DNA from: Flabesymbios commensalis | Taxonomy: Eukaryota > Annelida > Polychaeta > Terebellida > Flabelligeridae | Assembly: GCA_964017125.1 (NCBI GenBank) | Contig: OZ024907.1 | Coordinates: 25,978,476 to 26,042,475 of the forward strand | Direction of reading: 5' to 3' | DNA: 64,000 nucleotides | In this document: one piece after another, positions 61,201-64,000 of the stretch | Numbering within the stretch: the stretch's first letter is position 1 | Layout of the letters: the number at the start of each line of letters is the position of its first letter | Notes under the pieces: model-generated | Told to the model about the DNA's origin: nothing | Databases searched by the model: none | What the model saw: only the letters and a program-made list of their open reading frames with translations | Translations under genes and position numbers: made by a program

Positions 61201-63514
61201 TGGATGGATGGACAAACCGACTACATAATGCCTCCTGCCACAGCCTGGCAGAGGCATAAAAATGGCTGGGTGATAAGGACGATTTAAAGTAGTAGGATGT
61301 GATGGAGCCTCGAATCATAAAATATGTTTATGTTACCTACAGGGCAGATATTAAGTGGTATCTCATCACATTTAGCAACCCATATGATCCCCTACTGCTA
61401 TGCAATATTAGCTGAATTTCTTGTTTATATTTGACTAAAATCATACACAAACATACAATGATGTATGTACATGTATACAATATGCTGCCGTACTAGACCA
61501 TGCAGTTTGATATATATATTTCATTTAAATTATCAATTTTATTTCTACAAAGTCATACCTTGATACACAGCATAGTCAGTTTTGCCGTAGATGTTTCTTC
61601 ATATCCATCCAGTTCATCCTCATTAGCCTTTTCTGCTTTTTTAAAATACTGTCAGATAAAAACATTTGTATAAATATTTAAATGCTGTGTAGATGTATGC
61701 AACTGAAATACATTTTCCATTGACTAAGAATATAATAATACAAGATATTTTATTAATCTAATCTATATCATTTTAACTACATACATTGTACCTAGAACTA
61801 TAATTGAAAAAAAATTAGTTTTTTGCATTAATTACCTTTTGTTTCATCATTTCCTAGAGCAACAAAGTTTGCATTGTGAAAGAACGCAAATGTACATATC
61901 ACTAGATCAATATATAAACCCCCTCAAGCACTTTCCATCAGTGTGATGGCAGGCAAAACAGGCAGCGGGCGCATCGAGGACCCAGCGCTCTCCGGTCCCC
62001 CCCCTTCACAAATTCTTGCGAAAAACCCCTGTTTTTGGCCTTGTTGGTTAATCTGTCTGTCTGTCCCCTCGAATACTAAAAAAAAGTGATGAGCGGATTT
62101 GCATTAATTTTTTACCAGACGTGTGTTTCGGGCCAAGAATTAGAAACAATCGATTACATTTTCGGGATGATCAGGAGCATTAAGATCAGATATGCATTGG
62201 TAGTACAATACATTTCATCCAACTGTATAGAAGACTACTTTATGACAGCATAGTCTCACAACTGTTGAGTATGGTTATTAGACTATACATGAGTGAATGA
62301 ATGAAATAGGTTGAATCTATGAGATCATAATTGATCATCCCCAGTGAAGTTTTACTATATTTGCACTTAATGAATAAATGAAATAACATATAGGATCATT
62401 AATTTCGGCTGAGGTTTGCAGTCTCTGACTGACTGACTGTCTAGTTAATATTATTTTACTAACTTTTCTGAAAATCTATGAAATAGGTCTCCCAGCTGAT
62501 AACTCAGAACAGTACCACTGTACACTAGCATGCTATTGTCAGTGGTAGCCAAAGTCATTCCGGGTTTCAAAATGCAGCATGCCAGATGAGATCAAATTAA
62601 CTTGATTCAAAAATAACAGCCATTTAATGACTAATACATTCTGGTAACAAATATTGTGGATATAGAAAAAACTATTAGAAAGATATGTGTACAGCAATAC
62701 ATACAAAAAAGTAAGTATTACCAACATAGATGAAATTGGCCTGATGTAGTGTGATTGTATGATAAACCACACTGGGTAATAATATGATCATTACGCCAAA
62801 AAATTTAATATGTTTGTTTCCGATTTGTTGTCATTTTAACCAGTGGGTAGGTACGAAATTTATTTTATTTTTTATTTTATTTTTTGTCACTTTAACCAAT
62901 CGGTAGGTGAGAATTATTTTTTATTTTATTTGGCGGAAAATTCACTTCCATGCATGTCTTATCTGTACATTTCTTAACGATTTTTTGTTTTTGTGGACGC
63001 TTTTCAACCCCCTCCTCTCCTTTTCGTAACGTTTTTTTATTTACTTTCACTAGTCTACAGCCAGTAACTCATCCCTTAGCTTATGGATTTCGTAAAAAAA
63101 ATCTTTTTTTTTCTAAATCTATAAAATAAATTTGGGTCGCACATGTTTTGATAGGGTCAGTCAGAAATCGGAAACAAACAATCTTTTTTTTAGGCCTTAG
63201 CTGATGTGGCATTTGATATAAAATAAACATTGAAACAATGTTGATTGTTAGTGTGGGGCTTGCCAACAACTCTGATGTTGCCCCCACATTAAACCAGTAT
63301 TGATTAGCATTTCTTCTCATCATCTCTAACGATAAATACGATTGATAAGAATTAGTTTTTAATTATAGCCTGCATACGTATTGCACACTACAGTTATATA
63401 TACTCACATTCTGTACAGAGCTAGTGACCAAACTGCCAGCTACACCTCCAATCAGTCTGGCGCCAAGGCCCCGGTAAAGACCAAGAAATCCATCACGTTC
63501 ACGAATGTGACCAA
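55148..63514 (-). CDS. MTCH2: Mitochondrial carrier homolog (MTCH1/MTCH2 family), 3' ten exons
   Basis: Ten minus-strand exons (63514-63408, 61648-61559, 60594-60537, 60248-60197, 58879-58820, 57679-57574, 57049-57017, 56505-56438, 55700-55625, 55252-55148) have AG/GT borders and matching phases throughout. They encode about 250 residues ending TGA. Hallmarks match MTCH2 in order: GLYRGLGARLIGGVAGS, AARCAGLIASQPFH, EFVGRES, YRQDGVLGFFAGLVPRL, TYPFNLVSN, CGLAAGGPPHTPVYNGW, RGSSLFWRQ. MTCH2 is about 303 residues, so roughly 50-60 N-terminal residues lie beyond the right edge. MTCH proteins are diverged SLC25-type carriers in the mitochondrial outer membrane; MTCH2 inserts tail-anchored proteins and binds tBID. 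Features of both human paralogs are mixed (AGG-PP like MTCH2, RGSSL and LAH-NxY like MTCH1), as expected for a single pre-duplication gene. Confidence 0.95.
55625..55700 (-). CDS. MTCH2: MTCH exon i
   Basis: 76 nt, phase 2 to 0. It encodes LAAGGPPHTPVYNGWTDCW and RNLSKT, matching LAGGCPPYSPIYTSWIDCW. Donor ACA|GTATGT. Confidence 0.92.
56152..56370 (+). mobile_element. TTAA MITE of the CTTTCAGTGC family, in an MTCH intron
   Basis: TTAA at 56152-56155 and 56367-56370. Left end TTAACCTTTCAGTGCGGGG, right end GCGCTTTAAGGGTTAA. The hairpin near the left end includes AGACGTC. Close to 57241-57504 and 4270-4471. Confidence 0.7.
56438..56505 (-). CDS. MTCH2: MTCH exon h
   Basis: 68 nt, phase 0 to 2. 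It encodes LMVTQVTYPFNLVSNVMTIN with GC, matching SMLTYPFVLVSNLMAVNNCG. Donor TGTGG|GTAAGA. Confidence 0.92.
57017..57049 (-). CDS. MTCH2: MTCH exon g, 33-nt small exon
   Basis: 33 nt, phase 0 to 0, encoding DLTSYTSVVCA, which matches the SYxxxV segment before the last membrane span. Acceptor TGTATCTACAG, donor GCA|GTGAGT. Skipping it would keep the frame. Confidence 0.8.
57241..57504 (+). mobile_element. TTAA MITE of the CTTTCAGTGC family, with ~100-nt hairpin
   Basis: It starts TTAACCCTTTCAGTGCGGGG and ends GCGTTGTAAGGGTTGA, with the right TTAA mutated. The first ~100 nt form a hairpin: CAGTGCGGGGACCGTCTTTA with TAAAGACAGTCCCCGCACTG. Shares ATTCAAATGAAGCAGAAAG with 56152-56370. Confidence 0.75.
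57574..57679 (-). CDS. MTCH2: MTCH exon f
   Basis: 106 nt, phase 2 to 0. It encodes GLVPRLIGEVATIWLANM and LAHVLNTYVIPKGEGSK, a membrane segment after the conserved GLVPRLxG. Donor AAAG|GTAAGT. Confidence 0.92.
57965..58260. repeat. Two decayed fold-back elements
   Basis: The first (about 57970-58030) has GGTCAATGTTGTACCAGCG and AGCTGGACCAACATTGA. The second (about 58090-58206) ends CAATGTCTCGTGTTTG. Both lie in an MTCH intron. Confidence 0.5.
58820..58879 (-). CDS. MTCH2: MTCH exon e
   Basis: 60 nt, phase 2 to 2. It encodes NIFCSVQEIYRQDGVLGFF, the conserved matrix-helix-like IYREEGILGFF segment. Donor TTCGC|GTAAGT. Confidence 0.9.
58958..59188 (+). mobile_element. TTAA MITE with TTAACCGCC ends
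   Basis: TTAACCGCC at the left and GGCGGTTAA at the right, flanked by TTAA at 58958-58961 and 59185-59188. A 48-nt hairpin (58988-59036, CCACTTGAACTTG and CAACTTCAAGTG) lies near the left end. In an MTCH intron. Confidence 0.75.
59193..59362 (+). mobile_element. TTAA MITE with TTAACCCTTGTGCTGCTA ends
   Basis: TTAACCCTTGTGCTGCTA at the left and TAGCAGTAGAAGGGTTAA at the right form 18-nt inverted ends. The hairpin TCATTTGGAGCTGGAA with TTCCAGCTTCAAATGA lies inside (59235-59278). It begins 4 nt after the previous TTAA element. Confidence 0.8.
60197..60248 (-). CDS. MTCH2: MTCH exon d
   Basis: 52 nt, phase 1 to 2. It encodes IMIRTMSEFVGRESIY, matching VITLRSMVQFIGRESKY. The acceptor has seven T before CAG; donor TATAG|GTGAAT. 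Confidence 0.9.
60537..60594 (-). CDS. MTCH2: MTCH exon c
   Basis: 58 nt, phase 0 to 1. It encodes TSHETAARCAGLIASQPFH, matching the family's RSAATLITHPFH segment. Donor CACG|GTAAGT. Confidence 0.9.
61559..61648 (-). CDS. MTCH2: MTCH exon b
   Basis: 90 nt, phase 0 to 0. It encodes YFKKAEKANEDELDGY and EETSTAKLTMLCIK, the charged linker before the second repeat, the most variable part of the family. Donor AAG|GTATGA. Confidence 0.85.
61960..62460 (+). repeat. 3' part of the large repeat family (copy C)
   Basis: Shares with 15970-16290 the order CTGTCTGTC, GCGGATTTGCATTAATTT, GTGTTTCGGGCCAAGAATT, AACAATCGATTACATTTT, then GATCATTAATTTCGGCTG and GACTGACTGTCTAGTT. Lies in the first complete MTCH intron seen here. 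Confidence 0.5.
62827..62935 (+). repeat. Short tandem duplication in AT-rich DNA
   Basis: TTGTCATTTTAACCAGTGGG then a TTTATTTTATTTTTT tract, followed by TTGTCACTTTAACCAATCGG and a similar tract. Two diverged units of about 53 bp. Confidence 0.55.
63408..63514 (-). CDS. MTCH2: MTCH exon a
   Basis: 107 nt. Acceptor TTCTTTTTACAG, donor AAT|GTGAGT. It enters with one codon base pending and ends in phase 0. It encodes GHIRERDGFLGLYRGLGARL and IGGVAGSLVTSSVQN, the end of the first carrier-like repeat. Confidence 0.9.
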
Positions 63515-63545
63515 CTGTAAAAAGAACATCACCCTTCAGCTGCAA

Positions 63546-64000
63546 TGGCTAGCTGTATGTACATGATATATATATACTGTGATTAAATATATGTTGTACC
63601 AAAAATAAATTTTATGAAATATACATTTTTTGATATGCCAGGACAATTGATCAATGCAAAATGTAAACACTTCTCCAATCATTGAGAGCTGTTGAAATCA
63701 TGTCAGCAGCACCAGCTTAAATGGGTAAAAAATACTGAAAAAAACATTCTGCAGTCAAAGGTTTAGTACATTTGTTTTTTCTTCTTCTTTTATTACAGAC
63801 AACAAGTTATCATTATCAACTGATTTATATTAATTTATCAAGAGAAAATAAAAGTTCACTTGAAAGGACCTAGATCTATTTTTCAAACAAATCTTCCACC
63901 ATTTGAGTTGCTGTAAATGTACACTGACTCACAGTACACACTTCATACATCATGAACTGTGAACATACATATCAGCTCAACAAACATACAATTTTTAATA
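63546..64000. other. MTCH intron running off the window
   Basis: No upstream MTCH exon with a compatible donor could be placed here, so the N-terminal exons must lie to the right of 64000. Confidence 0.6.

Noticed and set aside
1-64000. Retrovirus-like, LTR or Polinton element
   Set aside because: No capsid, integrase or polymerase motifs and no paired long direct terminal repeats were seen on either strand.

Overview
This is a gene-poor, AT-rich animal nuclear window. It contains one clear multi-exon host gene, one small gene coded in a single exon, one unrecognised two-exon gene, and a dense load of short non-autonomous transposable elements. Introns with GT..AG ends, very low coding density and retroposons with tRNA-like heads mark it as a metazoan. 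The palindrome TAGGCCTA occurs at least 24 times, where base composition predicts about one. From memory I associate this with echinoderm and other ambulacrarian genomes, so a marine invertebrate deuterostome is my best guess, held loosely.

Layout. 1-11 kb: only repeats. These are a TTAA-flanked hairpin element (572-821), a hairpin element split by a dimeric tRNA-type SINE (3541-4250), a perfect 72-bp palindrome (4884-4955), a second SINE (6961-7307), and a large repeat (8787-11085) with about eleven tandem ~150-bp units inside it. 11.4-12.4 kb: plus-strand gene for a 163-residue small membrane protein, with a spliced 5' leader. 12.5-33.2 kb: repeats, including a second copy of the large repeat, many copies of a ~110-bp fold-back element, a palindromic GCGTGGGCACGC array (24.8-25.9 kb), a 378-bp hairpin (29470-29847), and a ~3.2-kb pair of inverted related repeats (29.9-33.2 kb). 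33.36-35.27 kb: minus-strand gene with a phase-consistent splice, product not recognised. 35.3-54.8 kb: mostly unannotatable AT-rich DNA with scattered elements, including a broken Tc1-type transposon (41408-43020) with another element nested in it, and a 90-bp near-perfect hairpin (51807-51896). 55.1-63.5 kb: ten minus-strand exons of a mitochondrial carrier homolog (MTCH1/MTCH2 family), all joined in phase. Its N-terminal exons lie beyond the right edge, and its introns hold several TTAA hairpin elements.

The three genes show no functional link. MTCH proteins sit in the mitochondrial outer membrane and act in protein insertion and apoptosis signalling. The 163-residue protein is a hydrophobic hairpin-type membrane protein of unknown role. 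No virus-like element, CRISPR array, rRNA or genuine tRNA gene was recognised. I found no convincing new multi-gene system. The most unusual content is the set of palindromic elements, and repeats that carry regularly spaced AGGTCA half-sites.
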